Source: Cacconaster sp045599325
GTDB lineage: Bacteria > Bacteroidota > Bacteroidia > Bacteroidales > UBA932
Reading direction: 5' to 3'
NCBI GenBank assembly: GCA_045599325.1
Contig: JAZRVT010000049.1
Coordinates: forward strand, 1-63,869
DNA: 63,869 bases
The notes under the pieces are model-generated. The model worked only from the letters and a program-made list of their open reading frames with translations, was not told the DNA's origin and ran no database searches. Shown here one piece after another: positions 34,765 through 43,685 of this stretch (within the stretch, counting starts at the first letter, position 1; each line of letters starts with the position of its first letter). The position numbers were made by a program, and so were the translations under genes.

Positions 34765-37623
34765 CTATTTTATTGATATCTTGACCTCCGCGCCGAAGTA
34801 GATCGGAGTGTTCTTGTCTGTCGGGTAATTGGTCACGGAATTCCTCACACGGCCCCTGAAGTTCAGGAAGTTGTTGGCATAGAAGGAAACAGTGGCCACT
34901 TTCCGTATCTCCTTTGAGAGACGGATATTGAGCATACCGTAGAACGGATAGCCCTGGCGGAGATAATAGGTTTCAGTATTGGTTGTGAGGATGAGGTTGC
35001 GGTAGGCGCTGTCGGCGGCCATCGCATCGGTGAAAGGCTGCATCCTGCCGGCACGGTCGATGATGTAGAGAGGGTTGACCTTCCAGGTGCCGTCGGCGAA
35101 ATAAGGGAGGTCGGTCCCGTCAAAGCGGCAGAGATAGCGGCTGCGGTCGAGGAATACCCCCTGGGCGGTGAGTGTCACAACCATCGCCAGCGACGGGATA
35201 TGGGTGACAAAGCGGAGATTGGTGCTCAGCCTCTCACGGACAGAACCGTTGGAAGCGGTGTATGAACCGCCGTACACGCCGACATAAGGGAAGGTCCTTC
35301 CGTTGACCGAACCGGTATAGAGTTTCTGGGTGTACGCATCGTTCAGAGTGGTGATGTTCATATAGGCGCCGCTCACGTTGACAGAGGTGTTTATCGCCTT
35401 TATCTGAGCCACATCGAGTGTGAACTCCACTCCCCACTTGTTGATGGCGACCCCGTTGACAGGTCTTGTATACTTCATGAAGGTGGTGTCCGTGATGTAC
35501 GGGAGCCTCTGTCCGTCCGCCGAAACATTCTGATAGGAATACTCCGGTTTCAGGCCTGAAGGGAGCACCTGCTGCGAAGGCTCTTCCCCTTTCCAGGTAT
35601 AGCCGAAGCGGCGGTACGGCATAGGGGCGTATTCTGTCACGAAATCATAGCCGTCACGCATCCTCTCGTCGAAGAAGACCAGGGAGCCGCTCACTGCACC
35701 GGCGTCGAAGTCGATGCCGGCCTCTATGTTGCGCGACTGCTGCGGCTTGAGGTCAGGGTTGACGGTCTCAACCATCTTCGTAGTGATGACATTCATTCCG
35801 TAGCCGGAAGCGTCGAAGTCGTTGTATGAGAAGGAGACCATATCCTTATATGCCGGCTCCGGATAGAGGAATACCATAGACGGCATCTTGAAGGACTTGC
35901 CCCAGCCGGCCCTGATGCTCAGGTCCCTGAGGGTGGACCCGCGCCTGACCAGGCAGTAACGCCCGTTGAAACGCGGTTCGAGCCCGAAGAAGGATCTGGT
36001 GTCAATGCCTGATGCGGCAATCGCACCGGCCCTGACACCGGCCTGTATCTCGAGCTCGCGCCCGAAGAGAGGCATTTTTATATTGTCCTCCACGTAACCT
36101 GTGAAACTGTGGAGGAACGGAATGTCGCTGTAGGAGCGCTCGCGGAAAGAGGAGGCGTCACCCGGTGACGGAGGCATAGTCAGGTCGAAGACCTTTCCGC
36201 GGCCCGTGTTGCCCTGGACCTTCCACTCGAAGCCTGCGAGCACCTTGTTCTTCACATCGCCCCAGACACCCACCTGGTTGGCAGTCACCCTGGCCTGCGC
36301 ATCGACCGGGCGGCCGTAGATGCTTACGTCGGAATAGTACTGTGCCGGGGTGAAGAAGCCCTCCCTCTCGGCATCACACATAGCAGATGATGTCGGCGTA
36401 TATCCGGCAGTTCCCTGATATTTGCGCGAACGGGAATACTGGTCAGTGATGCTGCCAGCAACCAGATACTCGACATTGGTTATCCACGGCCTGTTGATCA
36501 CCCAGCGGCCGTTGATGTTCAGCCTCAGCCCCCTGTCCCTCTCCTGGGCTATCTCATCAAGGATGAGGTCCGGGTCGCTGGCATCGGTGGCGTTGGACCA
36601 GTTGCCGCGGAGCTTGGCGTTGAAGGTCAGAACCTTGGCGAAGGTCTTCGACCAGCCTGTCTGGAAGTTGAATCTGTTGTATGCCGAGGCGGGGGTGCGC
36701 ACATCGCTGAATGCGCGGGCATAGTCCGCATCGAAGTTCAGCACGCCGTTCTTCTCGCCGAGGTTGAATCCTTTTCCAACGGAGACCTGCTTGAGCTGAG
36801 GGTCACTCTTTACCCTGACCTCCCAGGGGGTGACACCGGCCTTGGTCTTCACCACCACCGCACCGGACGTCATATCGCCGTAGACCACTGACGGGATTCC
36901 GCGGATCACCTCCACCGACTCGATGTTGTCGGTTGAGATCTGCCTCGTGTCCACTCCTCCGCCGGCCGTCGAGGCGACGTTCTCTTCGGAGCTGTTCGCG
37001 GCTGTGGAGGTTGAGAGCATCTGCAGGTTTGCGTCATTGGAGAATGAGGCGCCGTCCACTATCAGCGCAGTTCCGGCCACATTGGCGGCGCTGTTGCCGA
37101 TGTAGCGGATGGAGATTGAGTTGACCTGCGTCAGCGACGGGTTCTCGGTCACGCTGCCCGGAAGCAGCTGCATCACGTCCTTGAGGCTTGACGGCTGGAT
37201 ATGTTCGATGGTCTGCTTGGAGATTCTGGATGCGGAGGTCATTCCGCCGCCCTCCTTAGCGGTCACCACCACCTCTTCAAGCGCGAGGCTGGAGACGCGG
37301 AGGGCGACTGAGAGCTTCTCCACATTGCCTTTGACCGTCACTTGCCTTTCGGTCGATTCATACCCCAGAAGGTCTATTGAGAGCTTATGGGTGCCTGCGG
37401 GCACATTCTCTATCGAGAAGAAACCGTTCTCATCGGTGACAGCCCAGAGGCTGAGCTCCCTGATGACCACGGAAGCCATTATGACAGGATCGCCGCTCCC
37501 CTCCTCGACAACTGTTCCGCTGATATGCCAGCGAGACTGGGCGGATGCAAAAGCAGTGCTGCCTGCCATAAGCAGAATGGCAAGCAGCACGGCTCTCAAG
37601 GCTGTCTGAAGCCTCGGCGTCAT
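34765..37623 (-). CDS. TonB-dependent outer-membrane receptor
   Basis: A 952-residue protein. A signal peptide (about 1-28, ASAQ) is followed by a carboxypeptidase-like regulatory domain (about 32-115), a TonB box EEVVVTA, and a plug with VEVIRGIPSVVYGDMTSGAVVVKTK-type sequence. The barrel ends EVKISIK. The next gene is a DUF4876 lipoprotein, not a SusD homologue, so the system is not a canonical glycan importer. It starts 1 nt after the stop codon of the FISUMP lipoprotein-side neighbour in reverse order, i.e. it is tightly packed in the operon. Confidence 0.9.
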   Translation of the reverse strand: MTPRLQTALRAVLLAILLMAGSTAFASAQSRWHISGTVVEEGSGDPVIMASVVIRELSLWAVTDENGFFSIENVPAGTHKLSIDLLGYESTERQVTVKGNVEKLSVALRVSSLALEEVVVTAKEGGGMTSASRISKQTIEHIQPSSLKDVMQLLPGSVTENPSLTQVNSISIRYIGNSAANVAGTALIVDGASFSNDANLQMLSTSTAANSSEENVASTAGGGVDTRQISTDNIESVEVIRGIPSVVYGDMTSGAVVVKTKAGVTPWEVRVKSDPQLKQVSVGKGFNLGEKNGVLNFDADYARAFSDVRTPASAYNRFNFQTGWSKTFAKVLTFNAKLRGNWSNATDASDPDLILDEIAQERDRGLRLNINGRWVINRPWITNVEYLVAGSITDQYSRSRKYQGTAGYTPTSSAMCDAEREGFFTPAQYYSDVSIYGRPVDAQARVTANQVGVWGDVKNKVLAGFEWKVQGNTGRGKVFDLTMPPSPGDASSFRERSYSDIPFLHSFTGYVEDNIKMPLFGRELEIQAGVRAGAIAASGIDTRSFFGLEPRFNGRYCLVRRGSTLRDLSIRAGWGKSFKMPSMVFLYPEPAYKDMVSFSYNDFDASGYGMNVITTKMVETVNPDLKPQQSRNIEAGIDFDAGAVSGSLVFFDERMRDGYDFVTEYAPMPYRRFGYTWKGEEPSQQVLPSGLKPEYSYQNVSADGQRLPYITDTTFMKYTRPVNGVAINKWGVEFTLDVAQIKAINTSVNVSGAYMNITTLNDAYTQKLYTGSVNGRTFPYVGVYGGSYTASNGSVRERLSTNLRFVTHIPSLAMVVTLTAQGVFLDRSRYLCRFDGTDLPYFADGTWKVNPLYIIDRAGRMQPFTDAMAADSAYRNLILTTNTETYYLRQGYPFYGMLNIRLSKEIRKVATVSFYANNFLNFRGRVRNSVTNYPTDKNTPIYFGAEVKISIK

Positions 37624-37624
37624 A

Positions 37625-38959
37625 TTACTTCGAGTCTTTTACGCAGCGGAGGGAAGCACCAGTGCGGAAATTGTTGTATGCTCCGTTGAATGTACCGTTG
37701 CTTGCCATAGGCATAAAGCCGTAGAACTGGATGTTCTTGATTGAACCGTCCTCGTTGAGAGTGGTCTTGTAGTGGCTTGAGCCGACCATAAAACCAGAAG
37801 ATATGATGTCAGGATTAGCCTTGAGCCAGCCTGTCATCGTGCCCTTTGCCGCTGCAGTGCTTGCAATGCTTACAGCACCCCAGGCAGCTGCGTTGAAGCC
37901 ATCTTCGTTGAGCATTGCCATAGAGCCGTTCTTGCCGTCGAAATAAGGGGCTGTGGTTACTTCGTCCGTACCGGTGCACTTTCCAGTCAGGCCCACCATA
38001 TCATCCACAGTCGGGATATGCCAGCCTTCAGGGCAGATGCCGCGTGCGCCGCCGTACTTCTCGGCTTCGGCCTGTGAAGTGAGACCGCCCGGCTTGAGAC
38101 CGAATGCGACCTCAGTGGAGTAGAGATATCCGTTTGCCTTGATGGCCTCGTCGGCGGTGCTGAAGTCAGCGGCAGTGTGGTCGCCGTTGACAACGACAGG
38201 ATACCAGATGCCAGCGAGAGGATCGAGGAGGCTTGCAGAAGGGGTCATTCCTTCAGGTACATAGCGGAGGTTCTCCTTCATCCACCACTTGCCGTCCTTC
38301 ATCTTGACTGCGTGATATGTCTCACCGCCATAAACCACGATGCCGCCTTCCTGGTCGATGCCGAAGCTCTCGCCGTTGCCCTTGCAGTCAACGTGGAATG
38401 TGATGTGGCGTCCCTCGAACTCAGGGCTTGCAGGAACAGTGACCGTGACGACATTGTCACCGGCGGATCCCGAAGATTTGTCAATCTTGACATCTGTCTG
38501 GTCGACCGCAAAGTTCCATCCGAAGTTCGAAGTGATATAGAACTTCATCTCACATCCCTCGCCCGGGAGAGAAGGGCCTGCAGGCTGGCCGTCAACCTCA
38601 ACCTTGGTTATGCGGATCTCACCCGGAGCGCCGGCCTGGGATACGCTGACTGTCTTGGATGCGGAGCCTGCCTTGTTGACAGCTGAGAAGGTGACAGTGC
38701 CGGAGACACCGTTCTCTTCATTTGTAGCAGGGACTGAGATGGTCACGAAGCAGTCCTCCACGCCGCTTGCAGGGGAGACTGTGATTACAGAATTGCTGGA
38801 GGTTGCGGTCCACTGTACGTTGCATTTGAGCATTACTGTGGTTGAACCGCCTGCCGAATCAAACTGAACTGAGGTCTGGTCGACGCTGAGCTCAGGCTCC
38901 GGTGCGCAGGAAACGAGCGCAAAGAGAGCTATTGCAATGATAGCGAAATACTTTTTCAT
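37625..38959 (-). CDS. BACON/FISUMP-domain lipoprotein
   Basis: A 444-residue protein with a lipobox ending FALVSC (Cys18). Two BACON-type beta-sandwich domains (about 22-105 and 110-205) are followed by a FISUMP domain (about 210-444). The FISUMP domain shows WWMKENLR, CPEGWHIPTVDD and a C-terminal LRCVKD. FISUMP domains are typical of surface proteins in Bacteroidetes and Fibrobacteres; ligand unknown. ATGs at 38959 and 38962 are both possible. It lies 24 nt after the small BACON lipoprotein gene and 1 nt before the TonB receptor gene. Confidence 0.82.
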   Translation of the reverse strand: MKKYFAIIAIALFALVSCAPEPELSVDQTSVQFDSAGGSTTVMLKCNVQWTATSSNSVITVSPASGVEDCFVTISVPATNEENGVSGTVTFSAVNKAGSASKTVSVSQAGAPGEIRITKVEVDGQPAGPSLPGEGCEMKFYITSNFGWNFAVDQTDVKIDKSSGSAGDNVVTVTVPASPEFEGRHITFHVDCKGNGESFGIDQEGGIVVYGGETYHAVKMKDGKWWMKENLRYVPEGMTPSASLLDPLAGIWYPVVVNGDHTAADFSTADEAIKANGYLYSTEVAFGLKPGGLTSQAEAEKYGGARGICPEGWHIPTVDDMVGLTGKCTGTDEVTTAPYFDGKNGSMAMLNEDGFNAAAWGAVSIASTAAAKGTMTGWLKANPDIISSGFMVGSSHYKTTLNEDGSIKNIQFYGFMPMASNGTFNGAYNNFRTGASLRCVKDSK

Positions 38960-38983
38960 CATTATATTTATTTTTTTAGACAA

Positions 38984-39622
38984 TTATTTCTGATCGACTA
39001 CGAGATATGCCGGAGCCTCGCCCGGAAAATCATCCAGCAGAAGCATTACTGACCAGCGTCCCGGCTGGCTGGCGGCAGGGACCTTCACCTCCACCTCCAC
39101 GCTGTTGCACTCCCATACTGCCGGGTCGATGAGAGGCCATCCGCTCTTTTCGAGCTCGACCTGGCCGGTGCCGGTGGTGAGGGTCACGCCCCCGATATGC
39201 CACGGGTCACTGGAGTTGACGTGGAACCGTGCTGTGCCTCCTTCCAGGCTGACAGCGACGGCATCCTCCTCGCAGGAAACGAAAGGTACGGCCCCCTGTG
39301 TGATGTTCACATAGGCAGCGTTTGAACTTTTGTCGTATTCTGCAAGGAACTTTACTCTGACAAGTTTGGTGGTGATGTCCGTGTTTTCCGGAACAGTGAC
39401 GGTCACAAGCCCTCCGCAATGTCCGCGTGAAGGGGATACGGTCACTCCTTCAATGTCACAGGTGGCAGTCCAGTCCGCATTGGAGAAGACTACGACTTTA
39501 ACCTCTCCGCCATAGCGGTCGAACACATAAGATGTTATGTCAGTGGATACTGCAACCTTCACCTCCTGCTCGCAGGAAGCAAGCAGCATAATGGAAGCCA
39601 ATGCCAGCAAGAATCGTTTCAT
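38984..39622 (-). CDS. BACON-domain lipoprotein, operon leader
   Basis: A 212-residue protein with a lipobox ending MLLASC (Cys17). One clear BACON domain (about 25-112: WTATCDIEGVTVSPS...TVTVPEN...VNITQGA) is followed by a second, more diverged beta-sandwich (about 115-212). It is the first gene of the operon reaching to 30166. Its TATATTTG box ends 4 nt before the ATG. Confidence 0.78.
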   Translation of the reverse strand: MKRFLLALASIMLLASCEQEVKVAVSTDITSYVFDRYGGEVKVVVFSNADWTATCDIEGVTVSPSRGHCGGLVTVTVPENTDITTKLVRVKFLAEYDKSSNAAYVNITQGAVPFVSCEEDAVAVSLEGGTARFHVNSSDPWHIGGVTLTTGTGQVELEKSGWPLIDPAVWECNSVEVEVKVPAASQPGRWSVMLLLDDFPGEAPAYLVVDQK

Positions 39623-39626
39623 AGTG

Positions 39627-39634
39627 CAAATATA
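39627..39634 (-). promoter_or_regulatory. -7 box of the BACON/FISUMP/TonB/S46 operon, candidate leaderless promoter
   Basis: TATATTTG on the minus strand followed by CACT and then the ATG at 39622. Confidence 0.55.
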
Positions 39635-39674
39635 TGGTTTTTTTCATATCTTAGCACCCTCAAAGCAAATTGAA

Positions 39675-40052
39675 GTGCGCCGGATTTCTGCAATAATCAT
39701 ACCTTTAGTCCTTGTGCTTTTGGTGCTCTGCCAGGGGACATCCTGCGAGAAGTATGTCCTCCCGGAACTCTCCTTCGCGCCTGACACCCTCCGTTTCAGC
39801 GCATCGGGAGGCACCCAGTCCTTCTCTGTGACCACAAACGTGATCTGCACCATAGACAAGGACCACGGAGTCAAGTGGATCACGGCAGACCCGGATTTCC
39901 TGGAGGAGAGCACTACGGTCAGCATCACCGTCGAGGCCAATCCCGATGCGGCAGCCAGGGAAGCGGCCCTTCCGCTCAAGACTGAAAGTTTCCTCAAATA
40001 CCTGACAGTGATTCAGGAAGCGGGCAGTCCGTCAGAACCTGACACTCCTTAA
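39675..40052 (+). CDS. Single-BACON small lipoprotein
   Basis: 125 residues from a GTG start. The hydrophobic leader VRRISAIIIPLVLVLLVLCQG is followed by a lipobox ending GTSC, then one BACON-like domain with FSASGGTQSFSVTTN...KWITADPD and a TVIQEAG end. The longer open frame from 39537 has non-signal sequence before this point, so I placed the start at 39675, although ATT or other starts cannot be excluded. It is divergent from the BACON/FISUMP operon and may serve the same surface system. Confidence 0.6.
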   Translation: MRRISAIIIPLVLVLLVLCQGTSCEKYVLPELSFAPDTLRFSASGGTQSFSVTTNVICTIDKDHGVKWITADPDFLEESTTVSITVEANPDAAAREAALPLKTESFLKYLTVIQEAGSPSEPDTP

Positions 40053-40069
40053 GCATCCGACCGACAGCG

Positions 40070-41734
40070 CTAACGCGCAATCTTCATCACCTCGCCCTGA
40101 TCCTTCACGATGGCGCGGAGCCAGCGCTCACGCAGCTGAGGATGCTCCGGCTGCACCGGTATTCCCACACCAGCACCGTCATCGATGAACGAGCCGTCGC
40201 CGTTCTGAGGCTTGACATTGAAATCGACGAACTTGACAAGGAGCCAGTTGCTCAGTTCGGTCCACTTGTCGAAGAGCTGCTGGCTGCGGCTCTTGCAGAA
40301 CTCTGTCAGCATAGCGCCGGCCTGAGCGGCATTGCCGCCCTTCACCATCCTGAGAGCCTTCCTGTCGAGAGACTCCACTAAGGCGAGGTTCTCGGACTCA
40401 TACTTCTCCGCTGCGGAGCGTACCTCAGGCGCGACGCGGTCGTACATCAGATATGCGAAATGGGCGACCCTGTTGAAGAGCCAGAATGCTGAAGTCGGGC
40501 TGTATTCCATCATCGAGCCGTTGCCCTCGCGGAAGCACTCCGGAACATCGGTGATTGAAGTGTATATCGGAGTGAGGGCACTGGTGGCCGCGTCATCGAC
40601 ACCGTACCAGAGAATGCCGCCCACCTCGTCCGGCATCCAGCCGCGCGCCTGTCCCACATACCACATTCCGGTCTGCTGGGTGGCGATGGAGCGTTCAAAC
40701 ATATATCCCTGACCGTCAATCTCGAAACTCATCGGGCGCGGGCGGTATGGCAGACGGAACGCTCCCGCTCCGACATCCTCGCTGAAATCCATCGGAGTGC
40801 CCTCGAAATGGTCGCGCATCACATAGGCTACGTCATCGACTCCGATCTTGCGGTCCGGCTTCACATAGAGAGGCATCTTGTTGTCAGGGTTGAAGCCCAT
40901 TGCAAAGTCAAGATATTTCTCAGAGTCGAAATTCTTGCCGCAGAGGATGCGGAGAGCGGACCAGGCCCTCGCCTCGCAGGCTCTCAGGCCGCTCCAGTCA
41001 GCAGGGCAGTATGCGTCGCAGAAGGAGAATTCCTCATCCTTGCCGTCAAAGAAGCCCTTGCTGCGGGCAAAGGAGATGACATCCGGAGCATAGAGGCAGT
41101 TCTCCGGGTCGTTCAGAGGGAAATGGTGGATGCGGCTCTGGTTCGCGTGCGCGGAGACATATCCGTCAGGGATGCGCACCGCAACCCACACGGCGCCCTT
41201 TTCGGCGCCCTTGCCCACCATCTCCATAATCCAGCACTCGTCCTTGTCGGCGATGGAGAAAGTCTCGCCTTCAGACGGGTAGCCGTAGGTCTGGACGAGG
41301 TTGTCCATTATTGCAATCGCCTCCCTTGCGCTCTTTGCGCGCTCGAGTGTGACGTAGATGAGAGCTCCGTAGTCGACTCCCTGCTCATTCTCGAGGCCAG
41401 GGCGGCCGCCGAAGGTGGTCTCCATTATGATGACCTGCTTCTCGTTCATATTGCCGACATACTTGTAAGTATGCGGCACCTGGTCTATATCGCAGCGGTA
41501 TATGCCGGTCTCCCAGTCATATACGGCGCGTTTCGCCCCCTTGGGCCAGTCTGCGGCCGGCTTGAAGTAGAGTTCTCCATACTCAGTGTGCGAATCCATT
41601 GCATAGGAGACAATACAGGAGCCGTCCCTGGAGGCACCTTTCGTCACTATTATGTTAGTGCAGGCATAAGCCTTTGCGGAGATGATCAGAAGAGCGATTG
41701 TCAGAACCGTCGTGATAGCAGTTGTCTTTTTCAT
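40070..41734 (-). CDS. C69 family dipeptidase, secreted
   Basis: A 554-residue protein. The signal peptide ends AYA just before Cys25 (CTNIIVTKGASRDGS). In family C69 this Cys becomes the N-terminal nucleophile after processing. Downstream blocks such as MDSHTEYGE and the VSAHANQSRI segment are family-like. It hydrolyses dipeptides, probably in the periplasm. This fits the dipeptide-releasing S46 and M3 peptidases in the same window. It is monocistronic and divergent from the small secreted-protein gene. Confidence 0.88.
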   Translation of the reverse strand: MKKTTAITTVLTIALLIISAKAYACTNIIVTKGASRDGSCIVSYAMDSHTEYGELYFKPAADWPKGAKRAVYDWETGIYRCDIDQVPHTYKYVGNMNEKQVIIMETTFGGRPGLENEQGVDYGALIYVTLERAKSAREAIAIMDNLVQTYGYPSEGETFSIADKDECWIMEMVGKGAEKGAVWVAVRIPDGYVSAHANQSRIHHFPLNDPENCLYAPDVISFARSKGFFDGKDEEFSFCDAYCPADWSGLRACEARAWSALRILCGKNFDSEKYLDFAMGFNPDNKMPLYVKPDRKIGVDDVAYVMRDHFEGTPMDFSEDVGAGAFRLPYRPRPMSFEIDGQGYMFERSIATQQTGMWYVGQARGWMPDEVGGILWYGVDDAATSALTPIYTSITDVPECFREGNGSMMEYSPTSAFWLFNRVAHFAYLMYDRVAPEVRSAAEKYESENLALVESLDRKALRMVKGGNAAQAGAMLTEFCKSRSQQLFDKWTELSNWLLVKFVDFNVKPQNGDGSFIDDGAGVGIPVQPEHPQLRERWLRAIVKDQGEVMKIAR

Positions 41735-41778
41735 GGCACAATTTTTAGCAAATGTCCCACGAAGATAAAAAATAAGGT

Positions 41779-41786
41779 TATCTTTG
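41779..41786 (+). promoter_or_regulatory. -7 box for the small secreted protein gene
   Basis: TATCTTTG 21 nt upstream of the ATG at 41808. Confidence 0.5.
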
Positions 41787-41807
41787 CCAAATCAAGACCG
41801 AAAGCAT

Positions 41808-42224
41808 ATGAAAAAGATTCTTACTGCAGCCATTTTCGGAGTGCTTCTGCTCATTGCCGCAGCACCTCAGGCATCCGCACAGGAGCCGGAACAGCCGAAT
41901 GTCGACGAGATCATAGCCAACCAGCTGGAGAACCTGGAGAGGATGTTCAAGCTTGATGACATACAGATCTTCTTCGTGGACTCCATCCTCCAGGCAAACT
42001 TCCCTGCAATGATGGAGGAGTTCGAGAACACCCAGAAAGCCGGCGCCGCCAACGCCGAGACCTTCCAGCTCCTGTCAGACAAATGGATGGACCGCACCGA
42101 CAGGGCACTCGAGAAGGTATTCACCCCTGAGCAGTGGACCAGATATATGAAATCCACCTACGGCAAGGAGAAGAAGAAACGCGACAAACGTCTCAGCGAA
42201 AGGAACTTCACCGCTGAAGACTGA
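41808..42224 (+). CDS. Small secreted helical protein of unknown function
   Basis: 138 residues with a signal peptide (1-23, ASAQ). The mature part is highly charged and helical, with LEKVFTPEQWTRY and a Lys/Arg-rich C-terminus. The TPEQ-type ending of a helical hairpin is loosely like Spy/CpxP periplasmic proteins, but I cannot assign it. Its 3' end overlaps the convergent EEP gene by 17 nt. The ATG at 41808 is chosen for the signal peptide. Confidence 0.72.
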   Translation: MKKILTAAIFGVLLLIAAAPQASAQEPEQPNVDEIIANQLENLERMFKLDDIQIFFVDSILQANFPAMMEEFENTQKAGAANAETFQLLSDKWMDRTDRALEKVFTPEQWTRYMKSTYGKEKKKRDKRLSERNFTAED

Positions 42225-43062
42225 ACTCCGCCACAACAGGATAGTGGTCTGAGAGCCAGACCGCTCCGTAACCGCCCGTCAGGACCTTGAATTCTGACGG
42301 GCTTGCGTTTTTATAGAAGATGTGGTCGATGAGGTGCTTCCCCGGCTCATCCGCCAGAGCGCCCCAGTTATGGAAGGTGTTTTCATAGGAGGTCTCCGGG
42401 GCATCCTCGCGGGCGCCGCCCAGGTACTCCTTCATCACATCCATCGAGCTGTCGTCATAGTTCACATTGAAGTCGCCAGTCACGAACACAGGGGCGCCGT
42501 CACCGGCCAGCTCCGCAATCCTGGCAGCAATCAGCCTGGCCGACTCCTCGCGGGCGGCACGGCCCACGTGGTCGAAATGGGTGTTGAAACAGAATACCTC
42601 ACGCTGCGCCTTCCTGTCGAAGAGACGGACCCAGACCACAGTCCTCCTGTAAGCCCCGTCCCAGCCCATCGAGACAGTGTCAGGGGTCTCGCTGAGCCAG
42701 AAGGTGTTCTGCTCTATGAGGTCGAAGCGGTCCCTGCGCCAGAAGATGGCGTTCGCCTCCCCGCGGTCCACGGCATCTTCGCCGCTGGCACCGTAGCGGG
42801 CGTAATCCGGAAGGTTCTGCTCCAGATAGTCAGACTGCGCGGGAGTGCTCTCCTGGACGCCGAAAAGGTCGGGCCTGACCTCTGAAAGCATCCTCACGGC
42901 GGCCTCACGCCTGTTAGGCCAGCAGTTATCCCCATCAAAGCCGTCTGACGGGGAGAGCCGCAGGTTGAAGGTCATCACGGAAACCGGTTCGCTTCTGCGG
43001 CCGCATCCGGCAGCTGCGAGAAGCAGCACGGCAAAGGCTGCCGCTTTCAGGATATTTCTCAT
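42208..43062 (-). CDS. Endonuclease/exonuclease/phosphatase (EEP) family lipoprotein
   Basis: A 284-residue protein with a lipobox ending AAAGC (Cys20). EEP fold motifs are MTFNLR (N for metal), FGVQE (metal-binding Glu), GDFNVNYDD and the terminal SDHYPV. The family includes DNases, phosphodiesterases and inositol phosphatases; the substrate is unknown. The start overlaps the HAD gene by 4 nt, implying translational coupling. Confidence 0.85.
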   Translation of the reverse strand: MRNILKAAAFAVLLLAAAGCGRRSEPVSVMTFNLRLSPSDGFDGDNCWPNRREAAVRMLSEVRPDLFGVQESTPAQSDYLEQNLPDYARYGASGEDAVDRGEANAIFWRRDRFDLIEQNTFWLSETPDTVSMGWDGAYRRTVVWVRLFDRKAQREVFCFNTHFDHVGRAAREESARLIAARIAELAGDGAPVFVTGDFNVNYDDSSMDVMKEYLGGAREDAPETSYENTFHNWGALADEPGKHLIDHIFYKNASPSEFKVLTGGYGAVWLSDHYPVVAEFSLQR

Positions 43063-43685
43063 ATTTCAAGGATTTTCAGCATCTCATCAGCGCTGGAGAA
43101 GGCCGTCTCGGCGGGAATGCCCTGCAGTCCGCGGCGGCGCCAGTCGGCGAGAGCGAAACAACATCCGGCCCCTGTGGCGCATCGGTAGTCCATAATAGTG
43201 TCACCCAGATAGATACACTCCTCCGGACGAGCACCGGCCTGTTCCATATACGCCAGCGCTGGGTCGGGGAACGGCTTATGGCGCGGAGCGTCCTCAGCAC
43301 ATACGATTACGTCGAAAAGGTCGCGCCAGGCCTTCAGGAAAGGGTCGTAGGAGAACTCGAACCTCGACCTGGAGGTGACTATTCCAAGATGGCCGCCGGA
43401 CGCCTTTATTGCGCGTAGGGCCTCCTCCACTCCAGGGAAAGGCTGCACCAGATACATCAGTTCCTGGAAATGGACCTCCCACACCTCGGCGAAGCGTTCC
43501 GCGTCAGCGAAGCCGTAGTCCGCAGCCACCTCGGAACTGGGCATCCCGAAGGCGCGGTAGGCGGTAGCGTAGTCCAGTTCAATGCCGAGAAGTTCCCTGG
43601 CAGCCATCTGGAGTGAGACGACACCTGTCTTTTCAGTGTCGAGCATTGTTCCGTCGATATCGAATATGTGGTGGAGGTATTTCAT
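43059..43685 (-). CDS. HAD-superfamily hydrolase (phosphatase)
   Basis: A 208-residue cytoplasmic protein. Motif I FDIDGTMLDTE carries nucleophile Asp9 and Asp11, a cap domain covers about 16-85, and motif II is VTSR. A conserved Lys region (RHKPFPDP) and motif III/IV GDTIMDYRCATGAG follow. It resembles phosphoglycolate-phosphatase-type enzymes. Its ATG overlaps the preceding EEP stop codon by one base (TAATG). Confidence 0.88.
   Translation of the reverse strand: MKYLHHIFDIDGTMLDTEKTGVVSLQMAARELLGIELDYATAYRAFGMPSSEVAADYGFADAERFAEVWEVHFQELMYLVQPFPGVEEALRAIKASGGHLGIVTSRSRFEFSYDPFLKAWRDLFDVIVCAEDAPRHKPFPDPALAYMEQAGARPEECIYLGDTIMDYRCATGAGCCFALADWRRRGLQGIPAETAFSSADEMLKILEI

Noticed and set aside
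12449..39622. Classical polysaccharide utilization loci
   Set aside because: None of the TonB receptors is followed by a SusD-like gene, and the lone GH3 gene lies elsewhere.
39537..39674. N-terminal extension of the small BACON lipoprotein
   Set aside because: The extra residues are antisense to the divergent gene's start and promoter and contain no signal; the hydrophobic leader begins at 39675.
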